Source of the DNA: Solwaraspora sp. WMMA2065
Lineage (GTDB): Bacteria; Actinomycetota; Actinomycetes; Mycobacteriales; Micromonosporaceae
NCBI RefSeq assembly: GCF_030345075.1
Contig: NZ_CP128361.1
Coordinates: 5,890,001 to 5,954,000, forward strand
Direction: 5' to 3'
Length of the DNA: 64,000 nucleotides
Shown here piece by piece: positions 37,487 to 48,059 of the stretch. The notes under the pieces were generated by a model. The model saw only the letters and a program-made list of their open reading frames with translations. It was not told where the DNA came from and made no database searches. Within the stretch, counting starts at the first letter, position 1. Every line of letters starts with the position of its first letter. A program made the position numbers and the translations under genes.

Positions 37487-39450
37487 GTGCACCTAAGCAA
37501 AGTGATCGTTCGTGGGTTCCGGGCCAGCGTCCACCACGACATCGAATGTGTGTTCCCTGGACGCTTCACGGTCCTGGTAGGGGCCAACAACGTCGGCAAG
37601 ACAACGATCTGCGACGCCCTATCTCTGGCGCACCGGCACGTCTTTCCGAGGCTTCCGCGGCCGTCATCGGCGACGCTCGGCACGGGGGACCGCAGTATTG
37701 ACGTCGAGTACGCATACGCCTTGGATCCCAGCCAGGAAGGGCCACTGGGCCGCCACATGTTTGCTCAGAGCGGTGTACAAGCCGCTGGAGCGGCAGGAGC
37801 GTGGACGTACACGCTGTCCCGCAATCTCGGCCGGGTCGGCTCCCAGGTGTCGGTGAACGCCGAGTTGAACGAGCGAGTTCGCTTCATCTATCTGCCAGCT
37901 TGGCGGAACCCGCTCGATGAACTCGCCCGGCGCGAAGCTCGTATTCTCGTGGAACTGCTTCGCGCCCAGCAGCAGCGGCTGACTGGTTCGCGGAACCTAA
38001 CTCACTTGCGCAGCAAGGCCGCCGGCCTTCTGGACTCGCTCGCCCGCGACGGGGTACTTCAACTACTCGAGCAGCGCGTCACGGCCCACCTGTCCGCGCT
38101 CACGGCGGGCGTCTCACCCCAGTGGCCGTTCATCCGTGGCCAAGCCATCGACGACCAATACCTCGCCCGCGTTCTGGAATTGATGATTGCTGCGGTACAA
38201 GATCGGGCACAAGCCCGCAACCTCGAAGTCTCAGGACTCGGCTATGTCAATCTATTGCACATCGCTGTCACTCTCGCTGCGATTCCCGACCTGGAACACG
38301 GCGACGACGTCGAGGAAGTCCAGCAGCCAGCCGCCGTTCCGGACGTAGACGCCCCGAGCCAGCCGCAGGACCTGGCCGGCAGCAACGCGCAGGTCCCAAC
38401 CGGGGACATCGGCGTCTCTGATATCTCCAGTAGCGGCGATCCGAAACAAACTCCAGAGGACCTCTTGGCTCAGGCCCGCGCCGAACGTGACTCCGAGGAG
38501 GACTCCTTTTTCCGGCGAACGCATTCCACGCCACCGTGGTCATTGAGGAGCCAGAAGCGCATCTGCACCCCCAACTGCAGCATGGCCTGGTTCGGTACTT
38601 ACGGTCCGTAGTGCGACGTCGACCAGAGCTTCAAGTTGTCTTGTCGAGCCATGCCCCTGACGTGATCACCACCTGCCGGCCGGAAGAAGTTGTGGTCCTG
38701 CGCCGTACTCACGACGACGCCCACGTCGCTCGCCCGGTCGCGCTACTGCCGATCCCAGACCGAGAAGCGGTGCTCCGCAAAGCTAGACTGCACATGGACG
38801 CGACTCGATCATCTGCGCTCTTCGCACAACGCCTGATCCTCGTCGAAGGGGTCACCGACGCAGCCGTACTCCGCCAGTTCGCTCGCGCGTGGGCCGGCGC
38901 TGATCCGGATAAGACGGCGTTCGTTGACGCCATGACGGTAGTCGTTATGGGCTGGAAGGTAGGCCCATGGCCGGTGCAGTTGCTCGCCACCCGTGGCTTT
39001 GAGCTGGCTGACAAAGTCGCCATCCTCGGCGACAGCGATGTCGTTATCGAAGCCGACCCTGTACCCCCGAGGTGGATGGCGGACTACGCCGCCGAGACGG
39101 TGCGGTACTTCACCAGCCATCCCACGCTGGAGCCTTCGCTGACAGAGGGCAACGAAACCCTCGTCACGGCTGCCTTGGCCGAGGTCGGTGTGGAGGTACC
39201 CGCCGAGGTCTCCCAGGCTAGTATCACCGAACTATTCCGGAGCGCCAGCCGGCGCGGCGGCATTCTCACACCATCCGGTCCCGCAGCCAAACGCAAAGGC
39301 GAGTTTGCCCTCGCTCTAGCCGGGCTGTTGGAGGAACGCATCGACGCCGACCCTGCGTCGGTGCACGTTCCTGAGCACATGGTCCAGATGTTCGATTTCC
39401 TCACCGAGCCCGGCTCGATCCCCTCGCCCGAACCCAAGTTGCCGTTTTGA
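37487..39450 (+). pseudogene. gajA: Gabija GajA-like OLD nuclease, split by a -1 frameshift
   Basis: Two overlapping frames together give one ~654-residue OLD-family protein. The first (37487-38611) holds the ATPase start with Walker A GANNVGKTT (residues 32-40) and the GLGYVNLL signature block. The second (open well before 38536, to 39450) holds Walker [23 protein letters not shown], and the Toprim domain with LILVEGVTD and GDSDV. Continuity is restored by a -1 shift at TTTTT (38507-38511), giving ...[19 protein letters not shown]. An Asp/Gln/Pro-rich linker precedes the shift. The result is either a broken gene, a sequencing error, or recoding. GajA is the DNA nickase of Gabija anti-phage defence. 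Confidence 0.8.
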
Positions 39451-41006
39451 GCCGAGTTCTGTCAGCAGGGGACCACCCCGAAGGCCCCGCTCCTGCCGAA
39501 GCGTCCCGCACCGCTCGGGCACGAACTCGGCTGACTCAGGAACAGCTTTTGGCAGCCACAGCCGACGAACCGTGTGTGTTCATCGAAGCGGCACCCGGTT
39601 CCGGCAAGACGACCGTGGCGGCGCAACGATTCGGGCTGCTGCGCTTCACCAACGTCAGCGACGAACGTGCTGTCGTAGCGCTCAGTTTCACTCGCGCCGC
39701 GACCCGCGAACTCAGACAACGCATCATCCAGGCTTGGGGGCGTTCGGCGCTCACCTCGCCGCATCGGGTCATCACCATCGACACGATGCTCTGGGAACTG
39801 CTGACCTTCTTGCTGCGCGCCGGTCATATCAGCTGGCCAGGCGGCCGTGTCGACCTTGAGGTGATGGACACATGGAAGCTACATGCTGACCACAACTGGA
39901 CCACCTATGAGCCGTACTTGAAGCTCGATGGACGGACAGTGACCCCGACCGTCCGGTTCGCCTCGCATCGGAGGAGCCGGGTTGACCGTGCTCAGTTCGA
40001 CGCAGCCATTCGCGCGGGAACGTGTACTCACGACGACGTGCGTTCGGTACTAGACGCGGCGATCCGTGATTCGCAACTGCGCAAGCTACTGGCAGACCGA
40101 ATCGCTGAGTCGGTTCGTATGTTGATCGTCGACGAGGTCTTTGACGCTAACCCGCTCGATCTCAACTTGGTCAGGTCCGCCGCCCAGCGGGGCGTTGCCG
40201 TTACCATCATCGGTGATCCTTGGCAGGCGCTGTATCGATTCCGGGGAGCGGGCCCGCACCTCGTGCCCCAGTTGGCGAGTCAGTGTGGATTCGTTACTTA
40301 TCCTCTCACTCAGTCGTTCCGTTTTACCAGCGAACAGAGCCAGACTCTGGCCCGGAAGCTGCGTTCAAAAAACCCAGTGGTCCTTCCTCGACGTGATGGG
40401 CAGCCGGTCGACGTCGTCTTGGCCAGCACCTGGAAGGAACTCTGGGAAATAGGTGGTGATGTATTGCCTTTGTCGTTCGGCACGCCGGACAGCGTCCCAG
40501 CGGCCGCTGCCCTGCTGCTGGTCAATCAACTTACCGTGAGTACCTTCGACACCGCAGCCGTGTTCCGCGACGAGGCACTGACGCAACTCGGCATTGTGGA
40601 CGTCGACGCTCTGGTCCGGCTCGAGCCACTATTGGCCGATATTCTTCGATCTCTACGCAAGCTGGCAGGCTCGAGGGTAGACGAGAAGTCCGTCGTCGAC
40701 CAGTGCTGGGAAGACCTGGTGGCGGCGATAGGGAAGGAATCGTCGCGACGATTTCCCCGCCGACACAGTGCGCACACCGCCAGGCTGGTCGCGATCGGCG
40801 CTCACCTGATGGATAACACGAATCGGCGACTCGTTCCTGGTCTAACCGTCCATCAGGCAAAAGGTCGAGAATGGCCGCAAGTGGGCATGCGGATTACGCA
40901 ATCGGATGCGGTAAGGTTGAGCAATGGACTCGATGAGACAGCCGAAGTCGATCGCACTCTGTACGTGGCTCTTACCCGAGGCAAAAAGCTAACCGTAGCG
41001 ATATGA
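39447..41006 (+). CDS. gajB: Gabija GajB-like UvrD/Rep helicase
   Basis: This 519-residue superfamily 1 helicase begins at a TTG that overlaps the gajA stop (TTGA). Motifs: Q-motif-like LTQEQLLA, Walker [10 protein letters not shown] (residues 48-56), motif [10 protein letters not shown] with Phe where Gln is usual, motif [16 protein letters not shown], motif IV SFRFT, motif [10 protein letters not shown] and motif [10 protein letters not shown]. Size and position next to an OLD nuclease fit GajB, the partner in Gabija that responds to nucleotide depletion. Confidence 0.82.
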   Translation: MSRVLSAGDHPEGPAPAEASRTARARTRLTQEQLLAATADEPCVFIEAAPGSGKTTVAAQRFGLLRFTNVSDERAVVALSFTRAATRELRQRIIQAWGRSALTSPHRVITIDTMLWELLTFLLRAGHISWPGGRVDLEVMDTWKLHADHNWTTYEPYLKLDGRTVTPTVRFASHRRSRVDRAQFDAAIRAGTCTHDDVRSVLDAAIRDSQLRKLLADRIAESVRMLIVDEVFDANPLDLNLVRSAAQRGVAVTIIGDPWQALYRFRGAGPHLVPQLASQCGFVTYPLTQSFRFTSEQSQTLARKLRSKNPVVLPRRDGQPVDVVLASTWKELWEIGGDVLPLSFGTPDSVPAAAALLLVNQLTVSTFDTAAVFRDEALTQLGIVDVDALVRLEPLLADILRSLRKLAGSRVDEKSVVDQCWEDLVAAIGKESSRRFPRRHSAHTARLVAIGAHLMDNTNRRLVPGLTVHQAKGREWPQVGMRITQSDAVRLSNGLDETAEVDRTLYVALTRGKKLTVAI

Positions 41007-41226
41007 TGGCCGCCTAAATAGTTCTTTTCCTCGCCCTTGCGGAACCACACCAAGGTCATAAGTGGCTGGTGGGTACAGGCCAACGCCTAGCCGCCCTCGT
41101 GTGCCCGCCACCCGATGCTAGATGCGCACCGCCGCAGGCGATCAGAGTTGTCCCCGGTCAGCCCAGGTCAGGCACCCTTGGGTGTTTTCGGCTCTTGCGT
41201 TTACTTCTTCGCATATCGGCAGAATG

Positions 41227-44200
41227 CTAGTTAGGGTTATCCTGACTCTCGGGGGGAGAGGCATAACTGCGCCAGAGTCGCCCGGCAGATTCAACCGAGA
41301 GTGCCTCTCGTGTCGCTGCAGCTCCATGCTTGGCTAGAAAATCATTAGGAAGTGTCTCCAAGAGTGCGGCGATTAGCCATTGCGCCGTCTCGCTGTTTAT
41401 GAGCATCGTCAGCTCGTTGTGGCCCCAGTCGCTTGGTATTGCTCCAAGTATGGCCAGACGCAGATGCGGCATCCGGTATGCGCGGCTGATCTCGGCGAGC
41501 ATCGCCAAGTCGACAACGTCGTGATGGCCTGCCTGTAGTGAGTGGACACTGCGCAAAAGGCGTTCGGCGAGGTCGGGATAGCCCCGCCCGATCAGCTCAC
41601 GAAGTAGCGACGCAACCAGCCTGGTGCTGAGTCCTTCTGGGCTCTGGTCGCCAGGGCTGGCTAGCGCGATGGTATGTTCCAGCACTGCAATCAACACGGC
41701 ATCGGTCCAGGCCGCCGTTCCGGCAGCAGTCAACGGCCGGTACCATCTAATGTCCAACTCGTTGACCAGGCCGTCGATGATCTCTGAGAACGGGGCATCG
41801 GCGGCCTCATCACCGCCGAGTGCGATTGCGATAGCACGAGCGAGGGTCATCTGCCCTACGTCGCTCTGGAACGGCGGGTCGCCAAGGCAACCGCCGGTTG
41901 GCCGGACCGCATCCCACACCAACGCTGCCGACCTGAGCGGCACGTTGCCCGATAGTCGCGCCTCGGCACGCAGCCGGAAAATCTCCCGGTCGGCGGCTCG
42001 CGCGTTCCTTGGAGCGTCGTTGGCGACGTGACGGATGGAAACCCCCGACTCCGCTACTCGAGCCTCGAGAGATTGGATTGTTGTGTCCCAGTCGTCGGGG
42101 TCGAGCTGCGACTTCCAGAGCGCCGTCAGTTGGGACCAGGCCCGAGTTGGGCTGTTGCCTAGCGCGGTCTCGCCGAGTAGTGCCTCACCACGGCTGACCG
42201 TGCACATCATCAGAACCAGATTCAGACTCCAGACGGCTGCCGTGGCAATGGCTCCCAAGTTGCGGGGACGGTAGATACTGTTTGGTAGGCCGTCACGGTA
42301 AGCGGTGCGCAGTGTCGCTGAGAGTGCCTCGGTGACCGCAGCACGGTCGAGATTGCTGCGTTCGACCATCTCGATCAGAAAAAGGACGATCTGACGTTCC
42401 CCGACGAGCGGGCGGAAGGCCAGGTAAGGACGCAGATGGGTGGCGACAGTATCCGCTAGTGCGCCAGCGCCCCACGCCATCGGTAGGCGTGTCGCCGTCG
42501 CGATCCGGGCCAGTGCAGCCGCCAACTCGCGGGCCACGAAGAACTCGCCGAATGTGGCGTGCAGGAACTCGTACCCGTGGCGGATTATCGCGTCGTCAGC
42601 ACGCACTTCGTACCGATAGAGGAAGAAGAACTGGCTGGCGACGACGTCAGCTGGTACCTGGGAGTTCGGTGCTGTGGCCGACACTCGACGGAGGTCGAGT
42701 TGGTCCAGATCAGCTTCGACCTCGGCGCGGGAGATGAACTTGCGACCTCGGTTGAGCATGCCGACGGCGATGGCGGATAGCTCGGTGAGTCTCTCCTCCT
42801 TCATCTGCTCATACCGCTCCGCTTGCTCGGTGTTGCGGGAGTCCTTAGCTAGTTCGCGGGTGACGAATCGGCGTAACAGCTTCTCGTAGAGGTCGACCTT
42901 TGTGAGGTGCGGCTCTCGGCGCAGGGCGTTGCCGTCGGCGTCATACAGTGCCAACATCAGCAGTAAAAGAGGCTGACTTGCTAGGTCGCGATGCCTACGC
43001 AGGGTATCCGCCGTGAGAGAGTGTAGTCCGTGCATCGAGAAGTAGTGCTGATTGGTGGTATTCCAGATACCGAGCCATTGATTAAGTTGCTCTTCGTCAA
43101 ATGCCTCGAGATTGATCGCTACAGTGTTGACGGGCACGTACACGCGGTCCATGACCAGGGTCCGTGCCGTCACGATCACCGCAGTAGGCCGGCTCAGCTC
43201 GGCCTCGGTCTCCTGGAACCGCTCGACTCGTTCGAGGTACCGGCCGAGCCCATCCTGGCCGGACAGTTGTAGGAGCTCGTCTAGACCGTCCAGCACGACG
43301 ACTCGTATTAGGTTGTCGGTTTCGTCGCTCAACTCTCGCCAGCCGTAAGTGCCGTTCGAGTTGATCCGGAGCGACCGGTCGATCTGCTCCACGATGGATG
43401 CGCTTGAGTCGACGCTGCGCAGCTCGACTCTGACGGTGACGTATCTGGTAGCTGGAAGCTGGGCTGCGATCACTCGGCTGAGCACCGACTTGCCTGCACC
43501 AGGGTGGCCTAGGATGAGCAAGGGCTTCACCGTGGCCCGAGGCGTCATAAGGTACGAGACCAGGTGGGCTGCGAGGTCACCGCGGAGAGGCTGCTCGGAC
43601 CACCAGCTCTCCTGCGCGAAGAGGATGCTGGCGGATTGAGTGCCGGCGTCGGCGATCCGGAACTGGGGGTTGATGTAGCCTTCCCCCGTTGTGGGGAACG
43701 ATAGACCCGGAAGGTCGTCCGCGATACCAGGCCGTAGAACCGGCTTGCTGAGCACCATGGTCTGAAGTCGGTTGTGCGCCGCAAGTATTCGATCTGGCGT
43801 CTGTGAGGCTCGAAGGTGCGACGGTTCGATCGCCTCTACAATGCTTGAGAGGTGCCCTAAAGCATGTTCCTGCTCCCGAGTGGCGGACGCTAGCTCGTTG
43901 ATCCTGTTGGCGAGCCGGCAGCTTTCCTCGGATGACAACATTTGCTGCTGTCTTACGAGGTTTCGGGTGACAGTAAGATCAGTGATGAGGATCCATGCGA
44001 GGAATGCTGGAACATCGCCGGCTAGTCTCAAATAATTGACCCGAAACCTATCCAATGCTGCCTGCGGAAGGAACCTGCTCAGTTCAGCGGTAATCTCCTC
44101 GCGCCGTGTTTCGCTTACCTCGTCCCATCGGGCCAGCCCTTGGATGTATGCCTTGGCCTGGTCCGCAAGGCTCTGGTAAAGGTTCCGTACCTCGTCGCAG

Positions 44201-44670
44201 ACGTCTTCGAAGGAGCGAGTCGGGCCGGGCGACTCAATGGTGATTTGCCGTGACCAGTCGATAATCCTTCGTGATCGACTCCCTCGCGCGTGCTCCGACC
44301 GCTGCCGCTGACCAGCCCAGGTCTTGATCTCATTGCTCCAGCCTCCCTTAGCGTCTATCTGCGTCAGACGTCTGGCCAACTCCTCGGTGAAGGAGGTCAT
44401 GACGAGGACGGCGTGCGCGGCGGTGAGAACGGTCGCATGCTGGGTGATCGGCCCGTTGTCCAGTCTGTCCTTGACGCGGGCGAGTACAGTGTTGAGCGTC
44501 TTCACCAGTTCAGCTTTGGCGTCGAACAACGACAAGACCACATCAGGCGCGATTGGCGCGGCTGCCAGCAGTCCGAGTCCCAGTACCGCGTCGAGCTGCT
44601 GGACCATGGCGCTCTCTCCGGTCAGGATCTTGACCGCGTCGCCGTAGCTGAGTGCGAGTGCTCCGGCCAA
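41227..44670 (-). CDS. NACHT-type STAND NTPase with N-terminal helical domain
   Basis: This 1147-residue protein has an N-terminal helical region starting LALSYGDAVKILTGE, similar to NACHT N-terminal helical domains of actinobacteria. A long alpha-helical linker follows, then a NACHT NTPase with Walker A GHPGAGKS (388-395) and Walker B VVVLDGLDELL (D461, D464, E465). A long helical C-terminal part probably acts as sensor. Bacterial NACHT proteins of this build are anti-phage NLR-like proteins; no separate effector domain is recognised. The start is TTG at 44670, with a GAGG ten bases before. Convergent with gajB. Confidence 0.75.
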   Translation of the reverse strand: MAGALALSYGDAVKILTGESAMVQQLDAVLGLGLLAAAPIAPDVVLSLFDAKAELVKTLNTVLARVKDRLDNGPITQHATVLTAAHAVLVMTSFTEELARRLTQIDAKGGWSNEIKTWAGQRQRSEHARGSRSRRIIDWSRQITIESPGPTRSFEDVCDEVRNLYQSLADQAKAYIQGLARWDEVSETRREEITAELSRFLPQAALDRFRVNYLRLAGDVPAFLAWILITDLTVTRNLVRQQQMLSSEESCRLANRINELASATREQEHALGHLSSIVEAIEPSHLRASQTPDRILAAHNRLQTMVLSKPVLRPGIADDLPGLSFPTTGEGYINPQFRIADAGTQSASILFAQESWWSEQPLRGDLAAHLVSYLMTPRATVKPLLILGHPGAGKSVLSRVIAAQLPATRYVTVRVELRSVDSSASIVEQIDRSLRINSNGTYGWRELSDETDNLIRVVVLDGLDELLQLSGQDGLGRYLERVERFQETEAELSRPTAVIVTARTLVMDRVYVPVNTVAINLEAFDEEQLNQWLGIWNTTNQHYFSMHGLHSLTADTLRRHRDLASQPLLLLMLALYDADGNALRREPHLTKVDLYEKLLRRFVTRELAKDSRNTEQAERYEQMKEERLTELSAIAVGMLNRGRKFISRAEVEADLDQLDLRRVSATAPNSQVPADVVASQFFFLYRYEVRADDAIIRHGYEFLHATFGEFFVARELAAALARIATATRLPMAWGAGALADTVATHLRPYLAFRPLVGERQIVLFLIEMVERSNLDRAAVTEALSATLRTAYRDGLPNSIYRPRNLGAIATAAVWSLNLVLMMCTVSRGEALLGETALGNSPTRAWSQLTALWKSQLDPDDWDTTIQSLEARVAESGVSIRHVANDAPRNARAADREIFRLRAEARLSGNVPLRSAALVWDAVRPTGGCLGDPPFQSDVGQMTLARAIAIALGGDEAADAPFSEIIDGLVNELDIRWYRPLTAAGTAAWTDAVLIAVLEHTIALASPGDQSPEGLSTRLVASLLRELIGRGYPDLAERLLRSVHSLQAGHHDVVDLAMLAEISRAYRMPHLRLAILGAIPSDWGHNELTMLINSETAQWLIAALLETLPNDFLAKHGAAATREALSVESAGRLWRSYASPPESQDNPN

Positions 44671-44868
44671 GACAATCGGACCTCATCTCTTGCTGTATCG
44701 GCGAGGAGCATTCTACTTTGTGTGGTGCCTGCTCCGGCGTCGGCCTGCCGGCTCCGGTGAAGGTCATGCCCTGCGTGTCAGGGCACAGACCGCCAGTACG
44801 GCAGCTACCGAAGGTGACTTGCTTGGGCAATGGCGGGCAGCGAAGCGCTCGTCTCTGCAGGTCGTGCT

Positions 44869-44876
44869 GCGGAGGC
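44869..44876. repeat. 8-bp target duplication, left
   Basis: GCGGAGGC directly precedes the left inverted repeat of the IS66 element and is repeated exactly at 46795-46802 after the right end. Confidence 0.9.
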
Positions 44877-46794
44877 GTAAGTAGTCCCAAGTCTCGTGGG
44901 GTTGGGCGACGCGGTTTGTGGGCATGCTGATGGTCGGCGTGGCCGGGTGTGGCGTCGCCGTCGCGGTGGTCGGTGTGGGTGTCAGCCGGTCGGGGGTGGC
45001 TGGGCCCAGGTGTGCAGGTCGGCGGGGGACGCGGTCCAGGGCAGGAATCGTTGGAGGTCGGGGCCGGTCAGGGGTCTGCCGCCGTTGCGACCGCAGGCGT
45101 CGAGGTAGGCGGTGAGGTAGGTCAGGACGTTGAGGCCGGCCTGTTCGGCGGTGGCGGTGACGGTCCAGACGGTCGCGGCGAGGCGCGCGGCGTCGTCGGT
45201 GCGGGAGCCGTAGGCGTTCTTGCGGGTGATGACGGGCCGTCGCAGTGCCCGCTCGGACGTGTTGTTGTCCAGGCTGATCATCGGGTAGTCGCGGTGCGCG
45301 GTCAGGCCGTCCCACTCGCGGTCCAGGGTGGCCAGGGCCTTCTTCGCGGGTTGTTGCAGGCCGGGGCTGGCCATCTGGGCCTGCCGGGCGGTGTCGATCG
45401 CCTGCAGGGCGGTGTCCCAGGCGGTGTACGCGTCGTCCAGCCGGGTCGCCGCCGTCCCTGCGGCGGCCGTGGATGCGTTCCACGCGTCGGTCAGCTCGTC
45501 GTGGGCGTGGTACAGGGCCTTGATCCGGTCCAGCCAGTGTCGGGTCCAATACGCCAGTTGGGTCGGGTTCGCGTCCCCGGCGCGCACGAAGTACCGGCGG
45601 ACATGGGCCCAGCAGTACAGGTTGGTCAGGCCGTCGGTCCTACGCCCGGCCGAGGCGTAGACGGTGTAGAAGTCGCTGGAGACGACCAGCCGCCGTGGCC
45701 CACCATCAGCGTGCGGGGTCAGCTGTCCGGTGGCGGTGTCGATCCCGGCGTGGCGGGCCAGAACAGCGCCGGCGCGGGTCGGGTCCATCACGAAACAGGT
45801 GGTGTCCGCGCCGATGAACACCCACAGCCACCAGCGGGCCGGCCCGTCACCACCATCGGGGGTGAACACGTGCCACGACGTCTCGTCGGCGTGCGGATGC
45901 CACGAATCACGGGACCGGGCGACGATCCGCTCCTGCAACGGCGCCAGCAACGTCCCGGCGGCCGCGCAGGTCCCGACCAACGTCGAGGAGCTGACCTCGG
46001 CGCCCTGGCGTGCCAGCCCGGCGATCAGGGAGTTCTGGGAGCGCCCGGCCACGAACCGTTCGACCAGCAGCATCGCGATGAACCCGTTACTGAACCGGCC
46101 CTTGCCGACCGCTTTCGGCGGGCCCGGCGCGGTCACCGTCCTCGCCCCGGCACACCGGCACCGCCGCCGGTACCGGCGCCGACGGTGCACCACCACCCGC
46201 ACCGTCACCCGCCAATCGACCTGCTCGAAGGCGTGATCGTCGAACGCCTCGAACCGCGACGAACAGTCCGGGCAGCAGTACCCGCCCCCGGCGAAGTCCC
46301 ACACCACCTCCACCCGCGGCAGATGCGAGTAATCCCTGCGACCGGCCCGCCCTCCCGGCCCCCGCCGCGGTGCCCTCTCCCGCTCACGCTCGCCAGGCTC
46401 ACCGCCATACCCACCCTGGCCGTCACCGTCGCCCGCCGTCGGCTGCGGCCGAACCCGCTCCGACGAACGCCCGAACACCAACCGCTGCAACACCGCCAAC
46501 TCCGCCGACACCCGCTCCAACTCGGCCTCACGCCGCACATCACGTTCCCGCAACCGCTCGTTCTCCACCCGCAGCGCCGCGTTCTCCTCCCGCAACTGCC
46601 CGGCCAACCGCTCCCACCGCTCGTTGGCCTCCACCACCCGAGCCAGCGCAGACCTCAACCCCGCGTCAGCATCCGCCTCCACCGAAGCACCAACCGAGAC
46701 CGTCACGGCCGCAAATCAACACCACCACGGCTGCCGGAGCACGCACCAACTGTCCGACTACACAAAGTCACCCACGGGAACTGGGACTACTTAC
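44877..46794 (-). mobile_element. Complete IS66-family insertion sequence (single-ORF type)
   Basis: The ends are imperfect inverted repeats starting GTAAGTAGTCCCA (about 21 of 24 positions match), and GTAAG ends are typical of IS66. A perfect 8-bp target duplication flanks it, the family's usual length. At 1,918 bp it carries only the tnpC-type transposase, as in the ISBst12 branch. The intact transposase and duplications suggest recent insertion. Confidence 0.92.
44982..46706 (-). CDS. IS66 family transposase
   Basis: This 574-residue IS66 TnpC-type transposase has an N-terminal leucine-zipper-like coiled coil (about residues 20-75), a zinc-finger region with CCPDCSSRF and CRCAGA, and the DDE catalytic core (HPHADETSWHVF, VVSSDFYTVYA, SLDNNTSERALR). 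The ATG at 46706 is used. No tnpA/tnpB accessory genes are present. Confidence 0.92.
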   Translation of the reverse strand: MTVSVGASVEADADAGLRSALARVVEANERWERLAGQLREENAALRVENERLRERDVRREAELERVSAELAVLQRLVFGRSSERVRPQPTAGDGDGQGGYGGEPGERERERAPRRGPGGRAGRRDYSHLPRVEVVWDFAGGGYCCPDCSSRFEAFDDHAFEQVDWRVTVRVVVHRRRRYRRRCRCAGARTVTAPGPPKAVGKGRFSNGFIAMLLVERFVAGRSQNSLIAGLARQGAEVSSSTLVGTCAAAGTLLAPLQERIVARSRDSWHPHADETSWHVFTPDGGDGPARWWLWVFIGADTTCFVMDPTRAGAVLARHAGIDTATGQLTPHADGGPRRLVVSSDFYTVYASAGRRTDGLTNLYCWAHVRRYFVRAGDANPTQLAYWTRHWLDRIKALYHAHDELTDAWNASTAAAGTAATRLDDAYTAWDTALQAIDTARQAQMASPGLQQPAKKALATLDREWDGLTAHRDYPMISLDNNTSERALRRPVITRKNAYGSRTDDAARLAATVWTVTATAEQAGLNVLTYLTAYLDACGRNGGRPLTGPDLQRFLPWTASPADLHTWAQPPPTG

Positions 46795-46802
46795 GCGGAG
46801 GC
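46795..46802. repeat. 8-bp target duplication, right
   Basis: GCGGAGGC is the exact copy of the eight bases flanking the left IS66 end. Confidence 0.9.
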
Positions 46803-47066
46803 AGCCACAGTGGCGGCGTTGCTACTTCCCGGCGACGAAGACGCTGCGTCCCGGCTGTGGGCGTACCGGCAGGCTGCTGACCGGACTTCCGGCGCGGGGT
46901 TGACGGTCGAGATCGGTGGACTGTTTGCCATCGCCTCGTCGGTGCCTGCCACATTGCCGCAGGTGGCATTTTCGTGGTGCCGGGGTTGCGCTGGGACATT
47001 CACGCTTACGTGATCGCTCGTCTCCAACGGCTGCGGCCGGAAGCCTTCGGAGCTGCGACCCTGGCG

Positions 47067-47996
47067 TCAGGCAGCCAGTAGTGCTTGCATGGCGTCGGCC
47101 ATCACGACGCACCGGAATCCGGTGTCGTCGTCGAGCATGGAGGCGTCGGCATCGTTGAAGTTCGAGGGTGTGGCTCGTTCGAAGCCGCTGGTGAAGGCAC
47201 TGCCTTTGAGTTCGAAGCGGGCCGGTGTGGTCTCGGTCCGACACCACTCCCAGACGTTGCCACATAGGTCGAAGACCCCGTAGATGCTCGTTCCGCTCTG
47301 GTAACGGCCGACGGGTGTGGTGTCTCTGATGCCGCCTTCGCGGACATTGCACTTGGCAGGGGTCGGCTGGTTGCCCCAGGGGTAGACGCTGCCGGCGGGG
47401 CCTCGCGCTGCCTTCTCCCACTGCTGCGAACTCGGCAGGCTCTTGTCCGCCCAGCGTGCATAGGCGCTCGCGTCGTTCCAGGTCACGAAGACCACTGGGT
47501 GGTCGGCCAGTTCCGAGGGGCAGATGCCTCCCGCCCAGTGGCCGGGAGGCTTGTAGCCGGTCGCGTCGATGAACCGCGAATAGTCCGCGTTCGTCGTGGG
47601 ATGGACGTCGATGTAGAAGGCGGGAAGCCAGACTGGCTTGTTGTTCGCGCCGCTGAGATACACGCCGGCGTCGATCAGCGCCATCTGCTTGCCGTCCGCC
47701 GGATGACGTACATGGGCAGTCTCGGGCGGCGGAGTCTGCTCGGGTATCGATGCGATGGCTGACGCGTCGATCTGCAGCGCGAAGCGTGCCTGCGCATCGG
47801 CGCCGGCACGCTCGAGTGAGGTGTCGAGCGCGGCCTGGTTCATCGGGCGTGGCTTGATCGACCGACCACCAGCTTCCCATTTGGACACCATGCGGTCTGA
47901 CACGCCCAGGTGTTCGGCGAACTCCCGAACGCTCATCCGGCGCGCTTCGCGTAGTGCCCGGACCTCCTTGCCGGACCACTGACGTACGGTGGTCAC
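47067..47996 (-). CDS. XRE-family HTH fused to formylglycine-generating-enzyme (SUMF1) domain
   Basis: This 309-residue protein has an N-terminal XRE helix-turn-helix (about residues 9-62; MSVREFAEHLGVSDRMVSKWEAGGR), a short linker, and a SUMF1/FGE-type sulfatase-modifying domain (about 105-309). The SUMF1 features are HPVVFVTWNDASAYARWA, QWEKAARGP, YPWGN, CGNVWEWC and TGFRCV. GTG at 47996 follows GGAGGAG. It lies 63 bp downstream of the aminotransferase gene on the same strand. SUMF1 domains can also bind sugars or act in diversity-generating and NTPase-associated defence proteins; the role here is unknown. Confidence 0.82.
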   Translation of the reverse strand: MTTVRQWSGKEVRALREARRMSVREFAEHLGVSDRMVSKWEAGGRSIKPRPMNQAALDTSLERAGADAQARFALQIDASAIASIPEQTPPPETAHVRHPADGKQMALIDAGVYLSGANNKPVWLPAFYIDVHPTTNADYSRFIDATGYKPPGHWAGGICPSELADHPVVFVTWNDASAYARWADKSLPSSQQWEKAARGPAGSVYPWGNQPTPAKCNVREGGIRDTTPVGRYQSGTSIYGVFDLCGNVWEWCRTETTPARFELKGSAFTSGFERATPSNFNDADASMLDDDTGFRCVVMADAMQALLAA

Positions 47997-48059
47997 CTGC
48001 GACTCCTCCACTTCATCGTCGCGGGTCAAGTGTCGCTGCATGTTCCGATGCGAGGCTTG

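Larger units (their letters stand above)
44830..47013 (+). pseudogene. Small helical gene interrupted by the IS66 element
   Basis: Removing the IS and one copy of its 8-bp target joins 44830-44876 to 46803-47013 in one frame. The result is an 85-residue protein (MAGSEALVSAGRAAEA ... TFTLT). It looks coding, with an Ala/Leu-rich helical start, but belongs to no family I know. An in-frame TGA at 44815 blocks extension upstream. Its start codon has only a weak ribosome site, so it may itself be the relic of something larger. Confidence 0.4.

Noticed and set aside
44949-46880. 643-residue plus-strand frame opposite the IS66 transposase
   Set aside because: It has no family features and lies antisense to an intact transposase inside the IS.
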